NCBI GenBank assembly: GCA_963754335.1
Contig: CAVWFQ010000008.1
Span: forward strand, 310,001 to 374,000
Direction: 5' to 3'
Origin: JBBSDP01 sp963754335
GTDB taxonomy: Bacteria; Planctomycetota; Phycisphaerae; Tepidisphaerales; Tepidisphaeraceae
Length of the DNA: 64,000 nucleotides
Below, piece after piece: positions 39,941-49,641 of this stretch (position 1 is the stretch's first letter; every line of letters begins with the position of its first letter). Below the pieces are notes generated by a model. It did no database searches, was not told the DNA's origin, and saw only the letters and a program-made list of their open reading frames with translations. The position numbers and the translations under genes are program-made.

Positions 39941-40070
39941 TCCGAGACTCCAATCTGTGTATTGCACACAAATAAATTCAGAACCAGAAGTGTCGGAGCC
40001 ATTGTGCTCCGAAAGACTTACAGAAGTCAAGAAAAAACAAATTGCCGGCTCGAATCAACTGTGCAGCGTA

Positions 40071-40775
40071 TCAGTGATTCCAATCCATCTGAGAGTATTG
40101 CAACGCTCCCTTGGGGACCATTTCGACATGGCCATCGACAAAGCAGATATTGCGATACTTCCCGGGCGGGCCGCCCCAGTTGTATTCGATGTGAGGATAC
40201 CACCAGGGAATATCGGACTCGGGCGCGGCGATCAGCCATGAGCCATTCTGAAGCGGCGCGTGATCCAGGAAGAGAATTTCCTGAGTTGGATTTGCAGATC
40301 GCGTGATCTTCGCGGGCGGGTTACTGATCAGGGCGTTGTACAGGTTGCTGACCAGCGGAAACGCGGGGTTTCCGTCGGGATAAGGGCCGCCGTTGGAAGC
40401 CCATGTGATGTCGGGCAGCTCGACCGCCCGGCCGCACTGAAAGACTTCATAGCTATTCGTATAGGGATAGAGCTTGTAGACGAAGCTGTCCGGGTCGGTG
40501 ACCAGGACGTAGCCGGATTGCTGCGGCGGAACAAATTCCTTGTTGTCGTTCGCGTACATCGCCACCGCCATCCCAGCCTGCCGCAGGTTGCTCATGCATC
40601 GGACGCGTCCGGCTTCCAGACGCGCTTTGGCAAGGGCGGGAAGTAGCAAGGTAATCAGAATTGCGATGATCCCAATCACAACCAGGAGTTCCACCAGCGT
40701 GAAAGCGGTGCCTTCACCGGCGCGGTGTGGCTCGGCAGGTTCGAAACGGGTGGGCTTGAGTTCTCGGAGTCTCAT
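40071..40775 (-). CDS. Prepilin-like protein with N-methylation signal
   Basis: I start at ATG 40775 (MRLRELKPTRFEP), since the prepilin site FTLVELLVVIGIIAILITLL then lies within 25 residues; the frame is open to 40997 but overlaps the upstream gene. The globular part ends with ICFVDGHVEMVPKGAL, the DG-type motif. It follows the next prepilin-like gene by 13 bases, suggesting co-transcription. Confidence 0.82.
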   Translation of the reverse strand: MRLRELKPTRFEPAEPHRAGEGTAFTLVELLVVIGIIAILITLLLPALAKARLEAGRVRCMSNLRQAGMAVAMYANDNKEFVPPQQSGYVLVTDPDSFVYKLYPYTNSYEVFQCGRAVELPDITWASNGGPYPDGNPAFPLVSNLYNALISNPPAKITRSANPTQEILFLDHAPLQNGSWLIAAPESDIPWWYPHIEYNWGGPPGKYRNICFVDGHVEMVPKGALQYSQMDWNH

Positions 40776-40788
40776 ACCGCGCTCTCTG

Positions 40789-41568
40789 TCAGAACCACCA
40801 GGAGTAATACCATGGCGTGTAATTGGTATGAATGATGTCGCTGTTCCCGCCGGGCCCGAATTGGAGCGGCGATGGATAAGTGATCCACTCGCCGTGGCCG
40901 TCGGAAAATGATTCATTTCCGCCGGCCGGGATCGTCCTGGAATCCCGGGCGAGGTGGTTGATCTGCCAGCCGGCCTGTCCGGCGTTGGGATCTCCATACT
41001 CCACGATGTCCGCGAAAAGTGGCTCGGCCGTGTCGTTCAACGAATGCGGACGGCGCGACGGATCTTTCTCGATCGATTGGTTGGCCGCCGTCATTCCCGC
41101 GCCCAGGTATAAGTACGAAGTGAATACCGACGTGGAGACCCACCCCGTATATCCCCAGAAAATCCGGCTGTCCGTCCACCCAAACTGCGGATTAGAAGGA
41201 CACTGCCAGATGCGATTCAATGCTTCATCACTGCTGGAGTAAGGCGTCGAAGGGTCGGGGAAACCCATCTCGAGGTACATATCCGTTCGAAATGCGTATG
41301 GCGTCAGCCACAGTGCATTGCTGCGTTGTTCCACCGGAAACACACCCTTGTTCTGGTTCGCGTACATGATTGCGAATGCAGCCAGTTGCCTGACATTGCT
41401 CAGACAGGCGGTTCGTTTTGCCGCCTCCCGCGCCTGGCTCAACGCCGGCAGCAAAATCGCAATCAGCACGGCGATAATCCCAATCACCACCAGCAGTTCG
41501 ACAAGCGTAAAGCCGCGCTGCTTCCTCGCTTCAGGACACTCAGAATTGAACGATACCACGCTTCTCAT
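40789..41568 (-). CDS. Prepilin-like protein with N-methylation signal
   Basis: The N-terminus has FTLVELLVVIGIIAVLIAIL, then AREAAKRTACLSNVRQLAAF, the standard helix of this planctomycete family. The C-terminal part has ESFSDGHGEWITYP and ends in YYSWWF, much like PFWF in the paralogue at 35.1 kb. Start ATG 41568 is the first available. It heads a two-gene unit with the gene ending at 40071. Confidence 0.82.
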   Translation of the reverse strand: MRSVVSFNSECPEARKQRGFTLVELLVVIGIIAVLIAILLPALSQAREAAKRTACLSNVRQLAAFAIMYANQNKGVFPVEQRSNALWLTPYAFRTDMYLEMGFPDPSTPYSSSDEALNRIWQCPSNPQFGWTDSRIFWGYTGWVSTSVFTSYLYLGAGMTAANQSIEKDPSRRPHSLNDTAEPLFADIVEYGDPNAGQAGWQINHLARDSRTIPAGGNESFSDGHGEWITYPSPLQFGPGGNSDIIHTNYTPWYYSWWF

Positions 41569-41713
41569 TCGATTTGCCGAGGTTCGTAGTCTACACGCGG
41601 AATCAAAAAACGGTAGCGGAATCTCAACGCAGGCCTTGCGCGATACGAAACCGGCCCAATCCGATGGCTTGGGACTGGCTTCTATAATGTGCTTTGGCTG
41701 AACGTTTCTGTGC

Positions 41714-42661
41714 TTACGTCACGTTGAAGCTGAATAGTCCGCTGTCTCCGCCATCTGGATTGACTACTTCGGCAGTCCAGGTTCCCGGAGTGCTGACCAA
41801 CCCGATGCTGCCTGTGATTTGAGTCGAACTGACCATCAAGTCTTCGTCAGTCTCATCGTTGACATTGCCGGATGGATCGGTGAACAGGAGCTTGAGCCCG
41901 CTTTCAAATCCGCTGCCGTTTATAGTGATTGACTGGTGACCGAAGAACGCCACCACTGGGCTGACGCTGGCGATGCTGACGGGCGGGGGCAGGGGGGGCT
42001 TTGCCTGCACGTTGAAGCTGAACTGCCCGCTGTCACCCCCGTCAGGATTGATTACTTCCGCGGTCCAAGTGCCGGGCGTGCTGACCAACCCGATGCTGCC
42101 TGTGATCTGAGTCGAACTGACCGTCAAGTCTTCGTCAGTCTCATCGTTGACATTGCCGGATGGATCGGTGAACAGCAATTTGAGCCCGCTTTCAAATCCG
42201 CTGCCGCTGATGGTGATCGGCTGGTGGCCGAAGAACGCTACGGTCGGGCTGACGCCGGAGATGCTGACGGCGGGAATATCTACGCTAAAGCTCCCCTGGA
42301 TTCCAAGTGACCGGCCGCCGTTTTGATTTCGCACCTGTCCGGCTGTCATCTCGAAGGAATACGCGCCGTTCCGCGCCGTCGTCCATTCGCCCGTCGGGGC
42401 AGCAATGCTGTACGTGGCGATGATATCGCGGTGCTGGCGATCGGAACTTGTCGTAACTCCAAGCACCGCAAATCCCGCACTGTCCGTCAAATCACCAGCG
42501 TTGATGGTCTTGATGCGGATTGCGGATCGTGATCGAAATTCGACGCTGATCTGCTCGGGGTTGGTATTGGCCGTAATGATCGGCGGGGCGGAGACGAGAG
42601 CCGTATTGATCGCCGCCGAGAGAAATTGGCGTCGCTCGAGAAGTTCAAACATTGGAATCAT
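41714..42661 (-). CDS. Surface protein with planctomycete N-terminal motif and two IPT/TIG repeats
   Basis: The N-terminus MFELLERRQFLSAAI matches the LEPRxxLSA motif found at the start of planctomycete surface proteins. After ~145 residues there are two IPT/TIG-like repeats (about residues 148-225 and 235-315), each with SPVVAFFGHQSITINGSGFE, then LLFTDPSGNVNDETDEDL and STPGTWTAEVVNPDGGDSG. They are nearly identical in DNA as well, so the duplication is recent. A Pro-rich linker (KPPLPPP) separates them. The start could be ATG 42661 or 42652. Confidence 0.72.
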   Translation of the reverse strand: MIPMFELLERRQFLSAAINTALVSAPPIITANTNPEQISVEFRSRSAIRIKTINAGDLTDSAGFAVLGVTTSSDRQHRDIIATYSIAAPTGEWTTARNGAYSFEMTAGQVRNQNGGRSLGIQGSFSVDIPAVSISGVSPTVAFFGHQPITISGSGFESGLKLLFTDPSGNVNDETDEDLTVSSTQITGSIGLVSTPGTWTAEVINPDGGDSGQFSFNVQAKPPLPPPVSIASVSPVVAFFGHQSITINGSGFESGLKLLFTDPSGNVNDETDEDLMVSSTQITGSIGLVSTPGTWTAEVVNPDGGDSGLFSFNVT

Positions 42662-42953
42662 TATGCCACTCTTTTCGCACCCCGGCCGATCCTGTTCGGG
42701 CGGTCAACAAAGGTATCCTGCGGGATAGCTCGCTGCCGCCGATAATACCATCGCCGCTTCGAAAGCCTCTTTTTTATGCGCGAATGCAACGTCCGATAAT
42801 TCATCGGGCGGTTTCAGCTCTGAGAGAAATAGAAAATGCGAGTAATTCCATCGTCGATTCGGCCCGCACCGTATCAAGCGCGATCCTCCCTCGCGAATCG
42901 GTCGTATAGTCGATAATCTCTTCGACGCGAATTTTTCGCTGGAGAACGCACGC

Positions 42954-44275
42954 ATGCCCACTCGATTTGCCCGTCCGATTTGGGTCACTCTGATCGCCGC
43001 GTTTTTGTTGTCTTCAGGCGTCGCCTGGGGCGAAACGGAATATCAGAAGGAAACCAAGTGGTACACCAACTATGAACAGGCCCTGGCGCTTGCCAAAAAG
43101 CAGGAGCGGGTGGTCATCGCCTACTTCTGCGGCAGCGACTGGGACCCCTGGACTCAAAAACTCGACCATGACGTGCTGGATACGGACATGTTCCGCACAT
43201 GGGCGGCGGCCAATGTCGTCCTGATGAAGATCGATTTCCTCAAGGAAAAGCATCAGTCGTCGCTCATCACAGCGCAGAACGACAAGCTGAAGTTGCAGTT
43301 CAGCATTTCAAAAGTCCCGATTTTCATGTTTCTCGATAGCGCCGGATATCCGTTCGCCCGGGCGGGGTGGGAGGAGGCGAAACTCCGGGACACCGAACGA
43401 ACCGGAGCGCCCGGGAGTGGATCAAGTTTCTCGACGCGACACTCGCAAGCAAGCCGAAGGATGAACCGCTGTTGCAGGAAAAAACGCTTGAGGCGGGCAT
43501 GGCGTTTGGCCGGAAGCATTTCATCTCGATGCTCGTCCTGGTCTCCCAGGGGCATGCTCCCCGGCCGACGGCCGATAAGGCCGATCTGCTCCACAATCAG
43601 CAGTTCATCCGGTTCGTTAATCGCAATCTGGCGTTCGTGAGCGTTGAATGGCCGGAGGATTCGGATACTTCGCCGCAGGCGACCTCGGTCCGCGCCTTCC
43701 TGACCAAGTACAATGTCCAGCCCAAGCCGCTCCAATTGCTCGTCTGGGACATGCAGACCAACAAGGTTAAGGGAAAGATTACCGGATTTGACCCGAACCA
43801 CGTTGATGGGCTGGTAGGGACAATTGAGTCGCAGCTTCCAAAGCTGGACTACAACAACGGCTGGATCGAAGATTACCGCAAGGCCCAGGCGATCGCCGCC
43901 CAACAGAAGCGGTATATCTTCCTCACCTTTACAGCGATGGATTCCAGCGACTGGTGTAAGAAGATGGATGAGGAGGTCTTCGAAACGGATGATTTTAAGA
44001 AATACGCCCGAAAATACCTGGTACTGATGAAGGCGGACTTCCCGAAGGCCACCACCCAGCCGGAAGGCCTCATCACTCAGAACAAGAACCTGGCGGAGCA
44101 GTTCAATATCCGCGGCTATCCAACGATTATCGTGTTAAACCCGCTGGGACAACGAGTTGGAGATTCAAAATACATGAAAGGGGGATCGGAAGTGTTCCTG
44201 AAGGAGCTCTCCGCCATCATCAAGAAGGATACTGACCGGCGTGCCATGTTGGTTCCGATCGATCAGACCCAATGA
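42954..44275 (+). CDS. Secreted protein with two thioredoxin-like domains, active-site cysteines reduced, frameshifted
   Basis: ATG 42954 has GGAG upstream; a signal peptide (LIAAFLLSSGVAWG) follows. Domain 1 has AYFCGSDWDPWTQKLDHDVLDTDMF and FSISKVPIFMFLDSAGYPF; domain 2 has FTAMDSSDWCKKMDEEVFETDDF and FNIRGYPTIIVLNPLGQRVG. Both match thioredoxin-fold proteins of the Thioredoxin_7 type, but neither keeps CxxC: the first has CGSDW, the second a lone Cys in DWCKK. The frame changes near 43409 (ERTGA / REWIKFLDATL), repaired by one G in GCGCCC. A redox role is therefore doubtful. Confidence 0.75.
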
Positions 44276-44580
44276 CGAATTTCCCCCGGCTGCCGAGATT
44301 AAACGCAGCGCAACTTTAATTTTTTGAGGCGCACTAATAATATTGCCGCTTTGGCGTTGTACGTTGGGGTGTGCTCGCCGAATGTAACGGGGCAGGTGAA
44401 GGGAAGAAGGCGATTGCCTTCCAGGTTTGGGAGAAAAGGCGTCGCGATTATTACGAATGGGGATCGATAAAATCGAACATTCGTATAAAATGTTTGCGGA
44501 TTAAGCTACGGCAACGGAAAATTGCGATAGAGATAAAGGCGGCGTCTCAATTCGGATCCGGTGCTGGCAGGAGTTACACG
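44276..44580. other. Intergenic region upstream of the DUF1800 gene
   Basis: No gene is visible. The stretch is AT-richer than its surroundings (for example TTTAATTTTTTGAGG and AAAATCGAACATTCGTATAA), consistent with a promoter region. The frame of the downstream gene is open from 44371, but this part lacks coding character. AGGAG lies seven bases before ATG 44581. Confidence 0.5.
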
Positions 44581-46173
44581 ATGGCTTGGTTCCCTCGCGC
44601 GTTTCAATCCAGTTTGGTTTGTGCCGCACTCGGCCTGTCGTTTGTCGCGACGGTCGGTGTGCGCGGAGATGATGCGGTCGATCCCAATAATCCCGATGTC
44701 GCCAGACATAAGTCCAGCGCTTCGGATCTGCTCCGTCAGCGCATTCTCGAAGCCGAATCGGGCCAGCGCGACAACATCGGCCACGCCCCTAAGTCGCAGA
44801 CGCTTGTCGGCCCCGACCTCAACGATCGCGAGAAGGCCCTCCAGGCGATCAATCGTATGAGCTTTGGCCCGCGACCCGGGGAAGCGGACAAGGTTGCCGA
44901 ACTCGGTTGGAAGGAATGGGTCAAACAGCAGCTCAATCCCGACTCGATCGATGATTCTGAGTGCGACGCCGAAGTGGCCAAGCGGTTTCCCTGGACCAAG
45001 ATGAACATCAATGAGGTGTACGACAAGTACGCCGAGGACAAGGAAACCCGCCGCATCGTTTACACCGGACTTCCCGATAGCTGCTTCTATCGGGCGGCCA
45101 TGAGCAAGCGGCAGTTCAAGGAAGTGATGGTCGATTTCTGGCGGAACCATTTCTGCGTCGATCAGCCGCACAACGATGAAAAGAGCCGCTCCTGGACCGA
45201 TGTCGATTACGAAGAAAATGTCATTCGCAAACACGTCTTCGGCAAGTTCAAAATGATGCTTTTCGATTCGGCCCGCCATCCGGCGATGCTCGAATACCTC
45301 GATCAGGAACTGTCGCGCAAGAAAGAGGAGAACGAAAACTTCGCCCGCGAGGTGATGGAGCTACACACCGTCGGGGCCGACAAGGGATACACCGACTACG
45401 ATGTGGCCGAACTCGCCAAAGTGTTTACCGGCTGGCGCTTCAACAAATCGTATCACTTCGAATTCGACAAGGGCATGCATGAGCCCGGCACCAAGCACTG
45501 GATGAAGATGAACATCCCCGAGGGGTACAACGGCGGGGAGCTCGCCCTCTACACCCTCGCCACGAGCAAGGCCTGCGCCCAGTTTGTTTCGACGAAGCTG
45601 GTGCGATACCTGGTCAACGACAATCCGCCGGCCAATCTGGTGGCGCAGGTCACCAGCGTCTTCATGGAAAGCGGCGGCGACCTGCCCAAGGTCTACTCGG
45701 CCATCCTGATGAGCCCCGAGTTCATGAAGCGGGACAACTATCGCGCCAAGTTCAAGACCCCGTATTGGTTTACGATCAGCGCCCTCCGCGCAACCGATGC
45801 CAAGCTCGACAGCCTCGACGAAACCGCCAAGGTGGTCGGCACCATGGGCGAGCCGATTTATGAGTGCCCGGATCCAACAGGATACTTCGACGCGGCTGAG
45901 CGCTGGATGGACTCCGGCGTGCTCACCAAGCGGTGGGATTACGGCCTGAGCCTCGCCCGCGGTGGTGTGGCTGGTGTCAGCATTCCCGCAGCCTTCACGA
46001 ATCGCTACAGTGGGCTCAAGCCCGCGGAACTCGAGCAGAAGCTGATCGAGGACCTGATTGGCGGCGACGTGGGCGATCGCGAACTGCACGTATTGCAGGA
46101 AGCCGCCGCTCAAAACGATATGCCGCAGATGCTTGGGATTATTCTGGGCTCGCCAAGTTTTCAGCAAAAATAA
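44581..46173 (+). CDS. DUF1800 family protein
   Basis: Signal peptide (SSLVCAALGLSFVATVGVRG), then the DUF1800 hallmarks: KALQAINRMSFGPRPGEADKVAELGWKEWV, VMVDFWRNHFCVD, FARHPAML-like segment SARHPAMLEYLDQE, and NFAREVMELHTVGADKGYTDYDVAELAKVFTGW. Length is about 530 residues. DUF1800 genes are almost always next to DUF1501 genes, as here. The proteins are secreted; the function is not established. Confidence 0.9.
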   Translation: MAWFPRAFQSSLVCAALGLSFVATVGVRGDDAVDPNNPDVARHKSSASDLLRQRILEAESGQRDNIGHAPKSQTLVGPDLNDREKALQAINRMSFGPRPGEADKVAELGWKEWVKQQLNPDSIDDSECDAEVAKRFPWTKMNINEVYDKYAEDKETRRIVYTGLPDSCFYRAAMSKRQFKEVMVDFWRNHFCVDQPHNDEKSRSWTDVDYEENVIRKHVFGKFKMMLFDSARHPAMLEYLDQELSRKKEENENFAREVMELHTVGADKGYTDYDVAELAKVFTGWRFNKSYHFEFDKGMHEPGTKHWMKMNIPEGYNGGELALYTLATSKACAQFVSTKLVRYLVNDNPPANLVAQVTSVFMESGGDLPKVYSAILMSPEFMKRDNYRAKFKTPYWFTISALRATDAKLDSLDETAKVVGTMGEPIYECPDPTGYFDAAERWMDSGVLTKRWDYGLSLARGGVAGVSIPAAFTNRYSGLKPAELEQKLIEDLIGGDVGDRELHVLQEAAAQNDMPQMLGIILGSPSFQQK

Positions 46174-46321
46174 CCGGTGCCCCGGATCGCATAATGACTT
46201 GGAATCTGACATACTCAACTTTTAGCCGCTCGCCGCAGGCGAGCGTTACTACCCGTCATGTTCGCCCCGCGAACGTGTCCCTATTCTCGCCGATGGATCG
46301 GCACAAACCGCAGGAGTCGCT

Positions 46322-47725
46322 ATGAGTTCGCGTCGTGATTTCCTCAAGGCGTCTGGGCTCGTGATCATGGCTGGCGCTGCCGGCTATTTGACCTCCGACC
46401 AGTTCGTCAATGCGCAGTTCGTCAACTACGGCGCTGAAAAGAAGAATGGCAGCGGCGATTCGCGGCAGCGGCCGACGCTCGTCACGATCTTCCTTCGCGG
46501 CGGGGCCGATGCGGTGAACGCCATCGTTCCTTACGGCGATCCCCTCTACTATACGTACCGCACGCACATTGCCCTGCATGCCAACGCGGGTGGCGGCGGC
46601 AAGGGTAAAGGCGCCGGGCAGAAAGGCGTCATCCCCATCAATGGCAGCAGCTACTGGGGCGTGAACGCAGGCATGGAGCCCCTGATTCCCCTCATTGAAG
46701 CCGGCACCGCAGTGCCGATCATCAATGTCGGTTCGCCGGACGGCACGCGCAGCCATTTCACCGCCCAGGACTACATGGAGCGCGGCGCGCCGGGTAACGG
46801 CGGGGTGACGACCGGTTGGCTCAATCGCTATCTCGAAAAGACCAAGAAGCCCTTCGACGCGCCGCTGCGCGGGCTCTCCGCCGAGAACCTCGTGCCCCGC
46901 GCCCTCCGCGGCAGCTATCCGGTTCTCGCCGGAAATAACCGCACTGAGCAGATGGCTCTCTTCGAAGACCTCTACTCTCCGAAGAACCTCGTCAACATGA
47001 CTGCCCGCGACGGGGCCGGCGACGAAAAGGGGTCCCGCCTCGATGATCTCGACACCAAGGGACCGAAGGGCGCGCTGACCTCAGACATGACCCGCGACAC
47101 CATCGCGGCGTCCGGCGCTTCATCCGTTGAACGAATCAAGGCATTGGAGAAAGCATCTCAGACCCCCAACGACGCCTCCTATCCCGGCGGCGGCCTGGGC
47201 AACCAGCTCGCGACGATCGCCCGTGTCATCAAGGCCGATGTCGGCCTCGAAGTCGCCCAGGCGGATTACGGCGGCTGGGACCACCATAGTGGGCAGGGTG
47301 GGGCCGGCGGACGGCAGGCTCAGATGCTTCATGAGCTCAGCGCCAACCTCGTCGCCTTCCATCAGGATCTGGGCAGCCGCATGGATCGCGTCATGGTTCT
47401 GGTGATGTCCGAGTTTGGCCGAACCGTTCACGACAACGGCAACAACGGAACCGATCACGGCCGGGCCGGTTTCATGCTCGCCATGGGCAACATGATTCAC
47501 AGCGGCGGTGCCAAGCAGCCGGTGCTCGGCACTTGGAACGGCTTGCAGGACCTCGAAGGCGGCCGCTTCCTCCCCGTCAAGCACGACTACCGCGCCGTGA
47601 TGGCCGAATCGATCGCCCGACTCTTCCATGTCGACCCGTTCAAGACGGGAATCTTCCCCGAGTACAACGTCAACCCGAAGACCTCTTTCGTCAACTTCAT
47701 GCGACAGATGCCGGGAGACGCGTAA
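46322..47725 (+). CDS. DUF1501 family protein, Tat-exported
   Basis: A Tat signal (SSRRDFLKASGLVIMAGAAG) is followed by VTIFLRGGADAVNAIVPYGD, GTRSHFTAQDYMERGAPG, and QADYGGWDHHSGQGG, GRTVHDNGNNGTDHGRAGFML, all typical of DUF1501 (alkaline-phosphatase-like fold; HDN..TDHG resembles its metal-site region). AGGAG lies five bases upstream of ATG 46322. It pairs with the DUF1800 protein encoded just before and likely works with it in the cell envelope (inference). Confidence 0.9.
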   Translation: MSSRRDFLKASGLVIMAGAAGYLTSDQFVNAQFVNYGAEKKNGSGDSRQRPTLVTIFLRGGADAVNAIVPYGDPLYYTYRTHIALHANAGGGGKGKGAGQKGVIPINGSSYWGVNAGMEPLIPLIEAGTAVPIINVGSPDGTRSHFTAQDYMERGAPGNGGVTTGWLNRYLEKTKKPFDAPLRGLSAENLVPRALRGSYPVLAGNNRTEQMALFEDLYSPKNLVNMTARDGAGDEKGSRLDDLDTKGPKGALTSDMTRDTIAASGASSVERIKALEKASQTPNDASYPGGGLGNQLATIARVIKADVGLEVAQADYGGWDHHSGQGGAGGRQAQMLHELSANLVAFHQDLGSRMDRVMVLVMSEFGRTVHDNGNNGTDHGRAGFMLAMGNMIHSGGAKQPVLGTWNGLQDLEGGRFLPVKHDYRAVMAESIARLFHVDPFKTGIFPEYNVNPKTSFVNFMRQMPGDA

Positions 47726-47756
47726 GCAGCTCTCTGCTGAATTTTTGAAATTCGAC

Positions 47757-47789
47757 CGGGACGGCTTCGCTTCTTGCCAAGCCGTCCCG
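47757..47789 (+). terminator. Hairpin after the DUF1501 gene
   Basis: CGGGACGGCTT (47757-47767) is complementary to 47779-47789 with an 11-base loop, starting 32 bases past the DUF1501 stop. The T-run afterwards is weak, so termination is probable but not certain. Confidence 0.5.
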
Positions 47790-47865
47790 CCCGCTTTAGT
47801 AGCTTGCCCGGATATCCCGGGATAATTAAAATTCCTCCATCGACAGAAGTCGATCCCTTCTGAAT

Positions 47866-49635
47866 TTGCATGAATCGAGCAACGCGGGGTCAGACATATT
47901 GGGAAGCCTGTTTTTGTATTTGCGGCGTCCGTCTTCGATTTGGGGCATCGGCGTGATCCTCACGCTGCTCGTTGTGCATTGGATGCCTGTCTCGGCCGTG
48001 ATGGGAGCGGGGAAAAGCATTTTCGACAATGACCCCGCGCCGGATCCGACTGAGAAACCCAGCGAGGCGAAAAAGCCTGCGCCTCGACCAGCCGAGGTGC
48101 CTGCGCCTCCAGCGCGACCGGCCGAGCCCGTTGGACCCGCGCCGGCCAAGTCTCCCGCGTCGCCTTCCTCAGCTGGCACGACGCCGGGCGAAAGCGCACT
48201 TCCAATACCGTCGTCGGCGGACATCAGCCGGTCGGCGAAACTCATCAAGGAGTTGTTCGGATCCGAGCTTGCGGATCACACGCCGGCGGGGCGTCGGGCG
48301 CTGGCCGCGACGATGATGAACAATGTGGACAAGAACGTCGACGACCCGTCGGCGCAATACGTCCTGCTTAGCCAGGCGCGCGATCTGGCTGCATCGGCCG
48401 GCGACGTCTCGATGGCCGCCGAAGCCGACAGCGAATTGTCGCAACGATTTCGCGTGTCTGCCAGAAGCGCGACAAAAACACGACTGACAGCGCTCAGCTC
48501 GGCAGTTGCGACGCGAAATCGCGCCGGCCGTTGGCCGGCCGAAGAGGCATCTGACGCAATAGACGCATTGAACGAGTCGGCCGACACATCGGTGCGGATC
48601 GGCGACCTGGCCTCGGCCGACAAATTTGTTGAACTGGCCCAAACCGTTGCTCAATCGTCAGGCGATGTTGCGCTGACCGAAGGGGCCCGCGGCCGCTCCG
48701 CGCGGCAGCGCATCCTTCACGACGAATTCGACGCATTCGCGCTCGCCCAGGCGACGCTTTCAAATGATCCAAAGGATCCGCCGAGTAATCTGGCGGTCGC
48801 CCGCTACCTGTGCGATGTCAAACTCGATTGGCAGCGCGGACTTCCGCTTCTGACGAAGGGATCCGATGACTCTCTGAAGCAGCTCGCCGAACGAGAACTC
48901 ACGCCTCCGGGAGACGCGACTGAGCAGGAATCGCTCGGCTCCGCCTGGTGGGAAGCGGCCGACCGCATGCCGCCGGCCCAACAGGAGTGGCTTCGCCGAC
49001 GGGCACTTTATTGGTACGAGCATTCGGTGCCGGGATTGGACGGGCTGGCCAAGGTACGCGCTGAAAATCGATTGGCGGACCATCCCGAATTGATGGACGG
49101 CGAACTGGCGCTCGCGATGGGCGGCGTCAAAATTTCCAAAGCGGTCTACGGCGCGGGGGATCAATCCGGCGATTTCACGGACGTGTTGCAGAAGGCTCTC
49201 GATAGCGATCCATATCTGCCCATCGTGGCCAACAATACGATTATCGGGGATCCGGCGCAGGGCACCGTCAAATCGGTCCGGGTTACTTATGCGTGGCACG
49301 GTAAAAGCACAGACATCGAAATTGGAGAGGAGACGGCTGGAGTCTTGCCCGTCATTCCCGAAACGGGCTTGAAGATCCGCGGCGCCAGCAAGCGATTCAG
49401 GATTATCGCGATACGGTGGGGCTGGGGTGCTCAATCTCGCGATGTAACGGCGGTGCTGGCGCCGCTGCTGCAGGATCCCACAAAGCCATTCACACCATCA
49501 GCCGATGACGTTGCACCAGATCCCGCCTCTGGAATCCATAAATGGCTGGTTGTCTGGTTCGACAACCATGGACGGCGCTTCGCGCGGCTTTGTCGTGACG
49601 ACGCATGGCCCATCACACTGCTGCCCGCCAATTGA
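47866..49635 (+). CDS. Membrane/secreted protein with Pro-rich linker and DNAJC11-like (DUF3395) C-terminal domain
   Basis: A hydrophobic segment (IWGIGVILTLLVVHWM) is near the N-terminus, then a Pro/Ala-rich linker (about residues 65-125) and a helical middle region with Ala-rich repeats reminiscent of TPR-type bundles. The C-terminal part (about 415-575) contains ISKAVYGAGDQSGDFTDVLQKALDS, DPAQGTVKSVRVTYAWHGKSTDIEIGE, similar to the domain found at the end of DNAJC11. The start is uncertain: TTG 47866 or TTG 47899. I cannot assign a function. Confidence 0.6.
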   Translation: MHESSNAGSDILGSLFLYLRRPSSIWGIGVILTLLVVHWMPVSAVMGAGKSIFDNDPAPDPTEKPSEAKKPAPRPAEVPAPPARPAEPVGPAPAKSPASPSSAGTTPGESALPIPSSADISRSAKLIKELFGSELADHTPAGRRALAATMMNNVDKNVDDPSAQYVLLSQARDLAASAGDVSMAAEADSELSQRFRVSARSATKTRLTALSSAVATRNRAGRWPAEEASDAIDALNESADTSVRIGDLASADKFVELAQTVAQSSGDVALTEGARGRSARQRILHDEFDAFALAQATLSNDPKDPPSNLAVARYLCDVKLDWQRGLPLLTKGSDDSLKQLAERELTPPGDATEQESLGSAWWEAADRMPPAQQEWLRRRALYWYEHSVPGLDGLAKVRAENRLADHPELMDGELALAMGGVKISKAVYGAGDQSGDFTDVLQKALDSDPYLPIVANNTIIGDPAQGTVKSVRVTYAWHGKSTDIEIGEETAGVLPVIPETGLKIRGASKRFRIIAIRWGWGAQSRDVTAVLAPLLQDPTKPFTPSADDVAPDPASGIHKWLVVWFDNHGRRFARLCRDDAWPITLLPAN

Positions 49636-49641
49636 CTGCGC

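Noticed and set aside
35124..41568. Type IV pilus operon
   Set aside because: Only the N-terminal prepilin-like segment is shared; no pilus ATPase, secretin or prepilin peptidase is nearby, and the C-terminal parts match the planctomycete family of unknown function.
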